This document shows positions 46,169-54,176 of a DNA stretch of 58,119 nt, piece by piece. The DNA is taken from contig NZ_ANNV01000181.1 in the NCBI RefSeq assembly GCF_000346755.1, positions 1-58,119 on the forward strand, in the 5' to 3' direction. The first letter of the stretch is position 1. Each line of letters begins with the position of its first letter. The DNA is from Pseudomonas sp. CBZ-4 (lineage in GTDB: Bacteria > Pseudomonadota > Gammaproteobacteria > Pseudomonadales > Pseudomonadaceae). Made by a program: the position numbers and the translations under genes. The notes under the pieces were generated by a model that worked only from the letters and a program-made list of their open reading frames with translations, was not told the origin of the DNA and made no database searches.

Positions 46169-47974
46169 TTAGTAAGCCAGGCCGAAGTCTTCTTCTTTCA
46201 TGTCCATCAGGTTGTTGGCACCCGACAGCATGGTGGCTTTATGGGCCAGGGTCCGCGGCAGGATGCGCTGGAAGTAGAAGCGCGCGGTCTGCAGCTTGGC
46301 GGTGTAGAACGCCTCTTCGGTGGTGCCGGCGGCCAGTTTCTCGGCAGCCAGGCGTGCCATGTCGGCCCAGAAGTACGCCAGGCACGCGTAACCGGAGTAC
46401 ATCAGGTAATCCACCGAGGCGGCACCGACTTCTTCGCGGTCTTTCATCGCGGCCATGCCGACCTTCATGGTCAACTCGCCCCACTCTTTGTTCAGTGCCA
46501 CCAGCGGTGCAACGAACTCTTTGACGGCTTCGTTGCCTTCGTTGGCCTGGCAGAACTTGTGCACGATCTTGGTGAAGCCCTTGAGCGCTTCGCCCTGGGT
46601 CATCAGCACTTTGCGGCCCAGCAGGTCGAGTGCCTGGATGCCGGTGGTGCCTTCGTACAGCATCGAAATGCGGCTGTCGCGCACGTTCTGCTCCATGCCC
46701 CACTCGGCGATGAAGCCGTGGCCGCCGTAGATCTGTACGCCGTGGTTGGCGGATTCAAAACCGACTTCGGTCATGAACGCCTTGGCGATCGGGGTCATGA
46801 ACGCCAGCAGGCCGTCGGCTTGCTTCTTGGCTTCGTCGTCGGTGCCGTACTTGACGATGTCCACTTGCTTGGCGGTGAAGTACACCATCGCACGGTTGCC
46901 TTCGGCGAAAGCTTTCATGGTCAGCAGCATGCGGCGCACGTCGGGGTGCACGATGATCGGGTCAGCGGCTTTGTCCGGCGCTTTCGGGCCAGTCAGGGAA
47001 CGCATTTGCAGGCGGTCGCGGGCATATTTCAGGCCGCCCTGGAAGCCGATCTCGGCGTGGGACAGGCCTTGCAGCGCAGTGCCCAGGCGCGCGGTGTTCA
47101 TAAAGGTGAACATGCAGTTCAGGCCTTTGTTCGCCGGGCCGATCAGGAAACCGGTGGCCGCGTCGAAGTTCATCACGCAGGTGGCGTTGCCGTGGATGCC
47201 CATCTTGTGTTCCAGGGAACCACAGGTCACGGCGTTGCGCTCACCCACCGAACCGTCGGCGTTTGGCAGGAACTTCGGCACGATAAACAGCGAGATGCCT
47301 TTGGTGCCAGCCGGTGCGTCCGGCAGGCGCGCCAGCACGATGTGGACGATGTTGTCGGCCATGTCGTGTTCACCGGCCGAGATGAAGATCTTGGTGCCGG
47401 AGACTTTGTAGGAACCGTCGGCCTGAGGCTCGGCCTTGGTGCGCAGCATACCCAGGTCGGTGCCGCAGTGTGGCTCGGTCAGGCACATCGTGCCGGTCCA
47501 TTCGCCCGACACCAGCTTGGTCAGGTAAGCGTCTTGTTGCTCAGGGGTGCCGTGCTCGGAAATGGTGTTCATCGCACCGTGGGACAGGCCCGGGTACATG
47601 CCCCACGACCAGTTGGCCGCACCGACCATCTCGCTCACCGCCAGGCCCAGGGATTCCGGCAGGCCTTGGCCGCCGTGCTCCACGTCGTGGGCCAGGCTTG
47701 GCCAGCCGCCTTCGACGAATTGTTTGTAGGCTTCTTTGAAACCCGTAGGGGTTTTAACGCCTGACTCACTCCAGGTACACCCTTCGATGTCGCCCACGCG
47801 GTTCAACGGTGCCAGTACTTGCTCACAGAACTTGGCGCCTTCTTCGAGAATGGCGTCAACCATGTCCGGGGTAGCGTCCTGGCAAGCCGGCAGGCTTTGA
47901 TAGTGCGCTTCATAGCCAAGCAGTTCGTCACGAACGAAGCGAATATCACGCAAGGGGGCCTTGTAGTCAGGCAT
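46169..47974 (-). CDS. FadE-type acyl-CoA dehydrogenase (paralogue 3)
   Basis: A 601-residue paralogue: MPDYKAPLRDIRFVRDELLG at the start, GTMCLTEPHCGTDLG, FISAGEHDMADN and the catalytic glutamate E441 in YEGTTGIQALDL (T in place of the N found in the other two). It has its own terminator, so it is transcribed separately. Homologous enzymes in P. aeruginosa (PA0506, PA0508) act on long- and medium-chain acyl-CoA. Which paralogue matches which is not decided by sequence alone. Confidence 0.93.
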   Translation of the reverse strand: MPDYKAPLRDIRFVRDELLGYEAHYQSLPACQDATPDMVDAILEEGAKFCEQVLAPLNRVGDIEGCTWSESGVKTPTGFKEAYKQFVEGGWPSLAHDVEHGGQGLPESLGLAVSEMVGAANWSWGMYPGLSHGAMNTISEHGTPEQQDAYLTKLVSGEWTGTMCLTEPHCGTDLGMLRTKAEPQADGSYKVSGTKIFISAGEHDMADNIVHIVLARLPDAPAGTKGISLFIVPKFLPNADGSVGERNAVTCGSLEHKMGIHGNATCVMNFDAATGFLIGPANKGLNCMFTFMNTARLGTALQGLSHAEIGFQGGLKYARDRLQMRSLTGPKAPDKAADPIIVHPDVRRMLLTMKAFAEGNRAMVYFTAKQVDIVKYGTDDEAKKQADGLLAFMTPIAKAFMTEVGFESANHGVQIYGGHGFIAEWGMEQNVRDSRISMLYEGTTGIQALDLLGRKVLMTQGEALKGFTKIVHKFCQANEGNEAVKEFVAPLVALNKEWGELTMKVGMAAMKDREEVGAASVDYLMYSGYACLAYFWADMARLAAEKLAAGTTEEAFYTAKLQTARFYFQRILPRTLAHKATMLSGANNLMDMKEEDFGLAY

Positions 47975-48183
47975 AGCGATAAACCTCTGCTGATGTATCT
48001 GGAATGAACAACCGCGTGGATTTGTTGTGGCGGTCAAACAGGTGTTTGAAACATACGTTTACGACCTGGGGATGTCAAGACGCCGTTTGTCATGACGCGA
48101 ATCAATGACGCGCACGGCGATGCTTGCGGCGGGTTGCCACAGCAGATCGAGTGTAGAAGTTCATCAGAACAGCAGAGGTCAAA

Positions 48184-48286
48184 TGTGGGAGCTGGCTTGT
48201 GTGGGAGCTGGCTTGCCTGCGATGCAGGCGCCGCGGTGCATCAGGAAGACCGAGTTGAGGCCATCGCAGACAAGCCAGCTCCCACA
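48184..48286. repeat. REPIN with a tandemly repeated left end
   Basis: TGTGGGAGCTGGCTTG occurs twice in direct tandem (48184-48199 and 48200-48215) before the usual CCTGCGATG, then the inverted unit ends at 48286. The extra 16-base copy suggests replication slippage or a nested insertion. It lies upstream of paralogue 3 and downstream of the small rod-like gene. Confidence 0.9.
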
Positions 48287-48316
48287 GAAAGAGCCAGCAA
48301 GCCTGAAGAGAGGGGA

Positions 48317-48598
48317 TTAAGCGTAAGTGTCGATCAAGGTGCCGAGCATTTCATCCGAAGCCTTGGCAACCTTCGCGCCCAGCTCCACTTGAAACTTGCC
48401 TTGCGCCATCTCGACCATATTGCTCGCCGAGTTGGAAGGCTGGGCACGGTCATTGGCACGCAAGCGATCTACCTGCGCATCCGAGGGCTGGGTCGTCGCG
48501 GCGCTGGCGATTTTGCCGGCGGCCTGGTCGACACGGTTCTGCCCGGTCTGAATGGTGCTCAGGCCCGAATAAAACGCGCTGCTTCCAGAGATGTCCAT
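48317..48598 (-). CDS. Small flagellar-rod-like protein of unknown function
   Basis: A 93-residue protein conserved at this locus in pseudomonads (P. aeruginosa has a hypothetical gene, PA0505, at the same place). The N-terminus (SAFYSGLSTIQTGQNRVDQA) resembles the amphipathic start of rod/hook proteins. The C-terminus (SNMVEMAQGKFQVELGAKVA, then KASDEMLGTLID) resembles their C-terminal helix, but the central domain is missing. It could be an orphan relative of FlgB/FlgC-type proteins or a secretion-associated helical peptide. No function is known to me. It lies downstream of bioD. Confidence 0.75.
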   Translation of the reverse strand: MDISGSSAFYSGLSTIQTGQNRVDQAAGKIASAATTQPSDAQVDRLRANDRAQPSNSASNMVEMAQGKFQVELGAKVAKASDEMLGTLIDTYA

Positions 48599-48704
48599 GG
48601 CGTAAGCCTGCCTTTAGAGAATCGTGAACGCTGATTGAAGCAGAGAAACCGGCAAAACACCCGTCAAAAACACTAATGGCACAATGCCTTAGTGATAGCC
48701 AAAA

Positions 48705-49385
48705 TCAGTCAAGCAGGTCCAGTTGCAAGTATTCCGCCACCGCCTCGGCCCCGGCGTGCTTGAGTTTCGGCACACGGCCCAGGCAGGGCGCCGGCAGGCG
48801 TTCGGCCAGGGTGGCGAGGTTTTCTTCCAGACGAGAGGTCTTGGGGTCGATGATATTGGCCACCCAGCCCGCCAGCGGCAAACCATCCCGCGCAATGGCT
48901 TCGGCGGTGAGCAATGCATGGCTGATGCAACCCAGGCGCACGCCCACCACCAGGATCACCGGCAGCTTCAACGCGATGGCCAGGTCCGACAGGTTGGCCT
49001 GGTCGGCCAAGGGTACGCGCCAGCCGCCCGCGCCTTCGATCAGGGTGAAATCCGCGTCCCGCGCCAACACCTGCTGCATGGGCTTGAGCAGCGATTGCAC
49101 CGTGAGCGCAACGCCGGCTTCCCGTGCCGCCAGATGGGGCGCGATGGCCGGCTCGAATGCCACCGGATTCACCTCGGCGTAACTCAGCGGCAATGAACAC
49201 TCGGCCAACAACGCCAGTGCATCGGCATTGCGCAGGCCCTTGGGCGTGACCTGACAACCGGATGCCACCGGCTTGCCTGCGGCGGTACTTTTGCCGGCTT
49301 GTCGCGCCGCGTGCAACAGCCCGGCGGCGACGGTGGTCTTGCCGACGTCGGTGTCGGTGCCCGTAATGAAATAAGCGGCGCTCAT
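48705..49385 (-). CDS. bioD: Dethiobiotin synthetase BioD
   Basis: BioD closes the ureido ring of dethiobiotin from DAPA, CO2 and ATP. The 226-residue protein has the P-loop GTDTDVGKT (residues 9-17), LLKPMQ and the EGAGGWRVPL substrate loop. It is last in bioBFHCD and overlaps bioC by 4 bases. Confidence 0.97.
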   Translation of the reverse strand: MSAAYFITGTDTDVGKTTVAAGLLHAARQAGKSTAAGKPVASGCQVTPKGLRNADALALLAECSLPLSYAEVNPVAFEPAIAPHLAAREAGVALTVQSLLKPMQQVLARDADFTLIEGAGGWRVPLADQANLSDLAIALKLPVILVVGVRLGCISHALLTAEAIARDGLPLAGWVANIIDPKTSRLEENLATLAERLPAPCLGRVPKLKHAGAEAVAEYLQLDLLD

Positions 49386-50194
49386 AACGGTTTCTCCAGT
49401 ACTGCGTAGACCACCTGATAAGTCGCCGGCAGGCCCTGGGCCTGACGGAACTGCTCGTAAGCGTCCACCAGTGCAACAATCCGCGCGCGCCCCGTCAACC
49501 CTCCCGGCCGGCCCGGGTTGAGGTTATGCGCGCCCAACGCCTTCAATTCATGGGTCAGGCTGCGCACGTCCGGGTAATGCAGCACATGGGGCTGGCGCGC
49601 CAGGCTGACCACGCGTAAACCGCTGGCCGCGCACAACTGCTGATACGCCTCGAAGGTACGGAAGCGGTTGACGTGCACCAGGCCGTCCGCCGCCCGCCAG
49701 CTTTCACGCAACTCATCCAGCGTGCCCACGCACAGGCTGGCGAACGCCAGCACACCACCGGGTTGCAGCACGCGATAGGCCTCGCTGAGCACCGCCTCGA
49801 AATTCGCACACCATTGCACGGCGAGGGAGGAGAAGATCAGCTGCAAGCTTTGAGCTTTAAGCGGCAAGCGTTCGGCGTCGCCTGCGATGAAGTGGTGTGC
49901 GCCGCCCAGAGGCCGGGCGTGGTTGAGCATGCCCTCGGCAATGTCCAGCGCCACGCCTTGGCTGGCGGGCAAACGTTCGCCCAGCACACGGCTGAAGTAT
50001 CCCGTGCCACAGCCCATGTCCAGCCAGCGCGGTGGCGCAAAACCGGACGGCAAACGTGCCAGCAACTCGCTGCCGACGGCCCGTTGCAACGCAGCCACGC
50101 TGTCATAGCTGGCCGCCGCACGGGAAAACGACGCCGCGACCTGGCGCTTGTCCGGCAAGGCGCCCGGCAGTTGGGGGTGGGATAGATCAGTCAT
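49382..50194 (-). CDS. bioC: Malonyl-ACP O-methyltransferase BioC
   Basis: BioC methylates malonyl-ACP so it can enter fatty acid synthesis as a disguised primer for pimeloyl-ACP. The 270-residue SAM methyltransferase has WLDMGCGTGYFSRVLGERLP (motif I near residue 58) and FSSLAVQWC. ATG 50194 (MTDLSHPQL) is the family start, overlapping bioH by eight bases; an ATG 12 bases upstream is also possible. An AAGCTT-rich repeat-like stretch (49838-49869) encodes LPLKAQSLQL without breaking the frame. Confidence 0.94.
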   Translation of the reverse strand: MTDLSHPQLPGALPDKRQVAASFSRAAASYDSVAALQRAVGSELLARLPSGFAPPRWLDMGCGTGYFSRVLGERLPASQGVALDIAEGMLNHARPLGGAHHFIAGDAERLPLKAQSLQLIFSSLAVQWCANFEAVLSEAYRVLQPGGVLAFASLCVGTLDELRESWRAADGLVHVNRFRTFEAYQQLCAASGLRVVSLARQPHVLHYPDVRSLTHELKALGAHNLNPGRPGGLTGRARIVALVDAYEQFRQAQGLPATYQVVYAVLEKPL

Positions 50195-50918
50195 CGACGC
50201 ACTCATGCAAAAAAGCCTGGATGGCCCCCGCGACACCGTGGGGGTCTTCCAGAAGAAAAGCGTGACCGGCCTGTTCAATCAGGCCGATTTCAACATCGGG
50301 CAGCACGCTCAGCAGGGCGCTGGCCGCCTCGGCGGGCACCAGTTCATCCAGCCCGGCGAACAGGTGCATCTGCGGGCCGCGATACGCCAGCAAGGCGTCG
50401 CGGGTGTCGAGTTGGGCGAGCAGTTCAAGACCGCCCATCAACACGCGGGACGGCGTATTCGGTGCTCCGCTGACCAGCAAACGCGCCAACCCACGCGGGT
50501 CCGCGGCGCCCTTGGCGCACAACAGGCCGAAGCGTTTGAGGGTGACTTGGGAATCTGCATGGCAACCGGCGAGGAAGGCGTCGAAGGTCTCGGCGGGCAT
50601 CGCACTCGGCCAACCGTCATGGGCGACGAAACACGGGTTGCTCGCCAGGGTCAGCAGGCCGCAGCAGCGTTCGCCGCGCCGCGCCGCCAGTTCCGTGGCG
50701 AGCATGCCGCCGAGGGACCAGCCGCCCAGCCAGGCGTTGTCCGGCAAGGTGGCGTCGAGTTCATCCAGCCATTCGTCGAGGTCGCTGGACGCCAGCGCCG
50801 GCAACGGCTCGATCTGCACCCGCAGGTGTTCGTCGAGGCCCTGCAAGGCGGCGGCCAAGGGTTCCAGCGGCGATACGCCGAGGCCCCAGCCGGGCAACAA
50901 GATCAGTCGATCACGCAT
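50187..50918 (-). CDS. bioH: Pimeloyl-ACP methyl ester carboxylesterase BioH
   Basis: BioH removes the methyl group from pimeloyl-ACP methyl ester, ending chain elongation. The 243-residue alpha/beta hydrolase has LLPGWGLG near the N-terminus, the nucleophile elbow GWSLG with S68, an aspartate in LFAGLDELVP and histidine in QAGHAFLLED. It overlaps bioF by eight bases and bioC by eight, inside the operon rather than remote as in E. coli. Confidence 0.95.
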   Translation of the reverse strand: MRDRLILLPGWGLGVSPLEPLAAALQGLDEHLRVQIEPLPALASSDLDEWLDELDATLPDNAWLGGWSLGGMLATELAARRGERCCGLLTLASNPCFVAHDGWPSAMPAETFDAFLAGCHADSQVTLKRFGLLCAKGAADPRGLARLLVSGAPNTPSRVLMGGLELLAQLDTRDALLAYRGPQMHLFAGLDELVPAEAASALLSVLPDVEIGLIEQAGHAFLLEDPHGVAGAIQAFLHECVDD

Positions 50919-52092
50919 GGTCGGGCTCCGTGGCGCCTAACAAGCGGAAACACTCTTCCAATGCGTTTAACAATAGCTGCACCTGCGCCTCGGTGTGGGC
51001 CGCCGTCAAGGTCACGCGCAAACGCGCGCTGCCGGCCGGCACGGTGGGCGGGCGGATCGCGGTAACCATCAGGCCACGCTCGCGCAGCATCTGCGACAGG
51101 CGCACGGCCTTGGCGCTGTCGCCGATCAGGATCGGCTGGATCGGCGTAAAGCTCGCCATCAGATCCAGGCCCAACTGCTCGGCGCCCTGGCGGAACTGGC
51201 GGATCAGGCCGTTGAGGTGCGCGCGCCGCCAATGCTCGGTGCGCAAAAGCTCCAGGCTTTTCAACGTGGCGCAGGCCAGCGCCGGCGGTTGGCTGGTGGT
51301 GTAGATATACGGCCGGGCGAACTGGATCAGGCTTTCGATCAGCTCTTCACTGCCGGCCACAAAAGCGCCCGCCGTGCCAAACGCCTTGCCGAGGGTGCCG
51401 ACCAACACCGGCACGTCCTCCTGGCTCAAGCCGAAGTGCTCGACGATCCCAGCGCCGGTGGCGCCCAGCGGACCAAACCCGTGGGCGTCATCCACCATCA
51501 GCCACGCGCCTTTTGCCCGCGTTTCACGGGCCAGTGCAGGCAGGTCGGCCAGGTCGCCGTCCATGCTGAACACGCCGTCGGTGACCACCAAGGTGTTGCC
51601 GGTGGCCTTTTCCAAACGCTTGGCCAGGCTGGCGGCGTCGTTGTGCAGGTAGCGATTGAAGCGCGCACCGGACAGCAAACCGGCATCCAGCAGCGAGGCG
51701 TGGTTAAGCCGGTCCTCCAGCACCGTATCGCCCTGCCCCACCAGCGCCGTGACCGCGCCGAGGTTGGCCATGTAGCCGGTGGTGAACAGCAGCGCGCGCG
51801 GGCGACCGGTGAGGTCGGCCAGGGCTTCTTCCAGTTCATGGTGTGGCGTGGCATGCCCCACCACCAAGTGCGAAGCCCCACCGCCCACCCCCCAGCGGGA
51901 CGCACCGGCGCGCCAGGCTTCGATCACATGTGGGTGATTGGCCAGGCCCAGGTAATCGTTGTTGCAGAACGCCAGCAACGGCTGGCCGTCCACCACCACT
52001 TGCGGGCCTTGAGGGCTTTGCAGCAGCGGACGTTGGCGATAAAGGTGTTCGGCACGGCGGGCAGCGAGGCGCGCGGAGAGATCGAAAGACAT
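50911..52092 (-). CDS. bioF: 8-amino-7-oxononanoate synthase BioF
   Basis: BioF condenses pimeloyl-ACP with L-alanine. The 393-residue PLP enzyme has FCNNDYLGLANHPHV, TGYMANLGAV, the DDAHGFGPLG cofactor motif and the Schiff-base lysine K236 in GTLGKAFGTAG. It follows bioB after about 140 bases that contain a REPIN, so either the message reads through the repeat or bioF has extra control. Confidence 0.97.
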   Translation of the reverse strand: MSFDLSARLAARRAEHLYRQRPLLQSPQGPQVVVDGQPLLAFCNNDYLGLANHPHVIEAWRAGASRWGVGGGASHLVVGHATPHHELEEALADLTGRPRALLFTTGYMANLGAVTALVGQGDTVLEDRLNHASLLDAGLLSGARFNRYLHNDAASLAKRLEKATGNTLVVTDGVFSMDGDLADLPALARETRAKGAWLMVDDAHGFGPLGATGAGIVEHFGLSQEDVPVLVGTLGKAFGTAGAFVAGSEELIESLIQFARPYIYTTSQPPALACATLKSLELLRTEHWRRAHLNGLIRQFRQGAEQLGLDLMASFTPIQPILIGDSAKAVRLSQMLRERGLMVTAIRPPTVPAGSARLRVTLTAAHTEAQVQLLLNALEECFRLLGATEPDHA

Positions 52093-52126
52093 GCTGGCCT
52101 CGGTAGATCAGGTGAACTCGATCCAA

Positions 52127-52215
52127 TGTGGGAGCTGGCTTGCCTGCGATAGCGGTCTGTCTGACACATTTATGTTGAATGTGCCGCCGTCATCGCAGGC
52201 AAGCCAGCTCCCACA
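52127..52215. repeat. REPIN between bioB and bioF
   Basis: TGTGGGAGCTGGCTTGCCTGCGATAGCGG begins at 52127 (only its 16-base core is shared with every copy) and the reverse complement ends at 52215. It sits inside the bioBFHCD operon, where a hairpin could protect the bioB message end or reduce downstream transcription. Confidence 0.9.
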
Positions 52216-52232
52216 GTTGGATTGCATTTCAA

Positions 52233-53288
52233 TCAAACAGCGGCGTTGTAGAACTGCTCGCTGCTCTTCTGCTCCACCAACGCCTGCTCGATCGCCGCCT
52301 GATGCACCTCATCGGCGTGCTCTTCACGCGCCTCCGGCAAGATCCCCAAACGCGAGAACAGCTGCATGTCCTTATCCGCCTGCGGGTTGGCGGTGGTCAG
52401 CAACTTGTCGCCGTAGAAGATCGAGTTGGCACCGGCAAAAAACGCCAGGGCCTGCATCTGCTCGTTCATCGCCTCACGGCCGGCCGACAGGCGCACATGG
52501 GACTGCGGCATGAGAATGCGCGCCACGGCGAGCATGCGGATAAAGTCGAACGGGTCGATGTCCTCGGCGTTCTCCAGCGGCGTACCGGCCACCTTCACCA
52601 GCATGTTGATCGGCACCGACTCCGGATGCTCCGGCAGGTTGGCCAGTTGGATCAGCAGGTTGGCGCGGTCGTCGAGGGACTCGCCCATGCCGAGGATGCC
52701 GCCGGAGCAGATCTTCATCCCCGAATCACGCACATACGCCAGGGTTTGCAGGCGCTCGCTGTAAGTGCGAGTGGTGATGATCGAACCGTAGAACTCCGGC
52801 GACGTATCAAGGTTGTGGTTGTAGTAGTCGAGACCGGCCTGGGCCAGGGCTTCGGTCTGCTCCTGGTCGAGGCGACCGAGGGTCATGCAGGTTTCCAGGC
52901 CCATGGCCTTCACGCCCTGGACCATCTGCAACACGTAGGGCATGTCCTTGGCCGACGGGTGCTTCCAGGCAGCGCCCATGCAGAAGCGCGTCGAACCGAT
53001 GGCCTTGGCGCGGGCGGCCTCTTCGAGGACCTTCTGCACTTCCATCAGCTTTTCTTTTTCCAGGCCGGTGTTGTAGTGGCCCGACTGCGGACAATATTTG
53101 CAATCTTCCGGGCAGGCGCCCGTCTTGATCGACAGCAGGGTCGACACCTGCACACGGTTCGCGTCGAAATGCGCGCGGTGCACGGTCTGCGCCTGGAACA
53201 GCAGGTCATTGAACGGCTGCACAAACAGCGCTTTGACTTCGGCGAGGGACCAATCGTGACGCAAGGTGGCGGTGGTGCTGGCGCTCAT
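52233..53288 (-). CDS. bioB: Biotin synthase BioB
   Basis: BioB is the radical SAM enzyme inserting sulfur into dethiobiotin. The 351-residue protein has the CxxxCxxC 4Fe-4S motif at C59, C63 and C66 (GACPEDCKYCPQSGHYNTG), then RFCMGAAWK, YNHNLDTSPE and GGILGMGE. It is first in the operon. Its promoter and a BirA-like operator lie 75-130 bases upstream, shared with the comF start. Confidence 0.97.
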   Translation of the reverse strand: MSASTTATLRHDWSLAEVKALFVQPFNDLLFQAQTVHRAHFDANRVQVSTLLSIKTGACPEDCKYCPQSGHYNTGLEKEKLMEVQKVLEEAARAKAIGSTRFCMGAAWKHPSAKDMPYVLQMVQGVKAMGLETCMTLGRLDQEQTEALAQAGLDYYNHNLDTSPEFYGSIITTRTYSERLQTLAYVRDSGMKICSGGILGMGESLDDRANLLIQLANLPEHPESVPINMLVKVAGTPLENAEDIDPFDFIRMLAVARILMPQSHVRLSAGREAMNEQMQALAFFAGANSIFYGDKLLTTANPQADKDMQLFSRLGILPEAREEHADEVHQAAIEQALVEQKSSEQFYNAAV

Positions 53289-53363
53289 GGGCGATTCCTT
53301 GATTATGCTTGGGCAAGCGCTGCGGGACGGGCAATACCCACAGACACGACACGGATGCTCGGC

Positions 53364-53418
53364 ATATTTAAGGAAGATTCATGCACTGTCAACCTGAGCA
53401 CAAACACCAGGTTTACAT
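53364..53418 (-). promoter_or_regulatory. bioB promoter overlapped by a BirA-type operator
   Basis: On the plus strand TGTCAACC (53387-53394), 15 bases, GGTTTACA (53410-53417) matches the BirA operator consensus TTGTAAACC-N14/16-GGTTTACAA in 15 of 18 positions when the outer bases are counted. On the minus strand the first arm reads GGTTGACA and supplies a perfect -35 TTGACA (53387-53392), 17 bases before AAATAT (53364-53369). Binding would block the -35. The operator also covers codons 3-13 of comF. Confidence 0.78.
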
Positions 53419-54118
53419 CTGGTTAAAAAACGCACACACCTGTTTAATCTGCGATGAAGCGACACACGCCAGCCATTGTGTATGCAACGTCTGCGAAACC
53501 GAGCTGCCGTGGTTAATGGAACAGTGCGCCATATGCGCCCTGCCCTTGCCCATGGACGGCCTGATATGCGGCCCGTGCCTGAAAAAACCGTCTGCCTTTA
53601 AACATGTGATCGCCCCCTGGACCTACAGCTTCCCCATCGACAGCCTGATCAGCCGCTTCAAGCACCAGGCACGCTGGCCCCTCGGGCACATGCTTGCGCG
53701 ACTGTTGGGCCAGCACCTGCAACATCGCTTCGACAACAGCGGACTGACCCGCCCCGACTGCCTGCTGCCGGTGCCCATGGCGCGCAAACGCCTGCGTGAG
53801 CGCGGCTTTAACCAGGCACTCATGATCGCGCGCTGGCTCAGCCAAGACCTCGACATCGCTATGGATGAACACCTGCTGTTACGTCCGCAAGACACCGTCG
53901 CGCAACATGCCCTCGACGCCAAAAGCCGCCAGCGCAACCTGCTCACGGCCTTCGCCCTGGCTACCAGCGCCGACGTGACGGGCCGCCACTTCGCCCTGGT
54001 GGACGATGTGCTCACCACCGGCGCCACCGCCCACAGCCTCGCCCGCCTGTTGATCAATGCTGGCGCACGCCGCGTCGACGTGTATTGCCTGGCCCGCACC
54101 CCCAAACCGGGCGCCTGA
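53381..54118 (+). CDS. comF: ComF family phosphoribosyltransferase-like protein
   Basis: A 245-residue ComF/GntX-type protein, required for DNA uptake steps in competent bacteria, of unclear enzymology. Zinc-finger-like cysteines fill the N-terminus (CLICDEATH, CVCNVC, CAICALPLP, CGPCLKK), followed by a PRTase-like domain with CLLPVPMARKRLRERGFNQ and the PRPP loop ALVDDVLTTGAT. Start ATG 53381 has AGGAAG just upstream. The first codons lie in the BirA-type operator, so the N-terminal CQP..VY residues may reflect operator bases. Confidence 0.92.
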   Translation: MHCQPEHKHQVYIWLKNAHTCLICDEATHASHCVCNVCETELPWLMEQCAICALPLPMDGLICGPCLKKPSAFKHVIAPWTYSFPIDSLISRFKHQARWPLGHMLARLLGQHLQHRFDNSGLTRPDCLLPVPMARKRLRERGFNQALMIARWLSQDLDIAMDEHLLLRPQDTVAQHALDAKSRQRNLLTAFALATSADVTGRHFALVDDVLTTGATAHSLARLLINAGARRVDVYCLARTPKPGA

Positions 54119-54176
54119 CTTGACGCCGCCGCGCCTTGCCCGCAACGTTCGGTTTATCTCATCCAAGCGTGTCGCC

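Noticed and set aside
48092..48634. Plus-strand open frame of 180 residues opposite the small rod-like gene
   Set aside because: It begins inside REP sequence and lacks a ribosome binding site; the minus-strand 93-residue gene has family-like ends.
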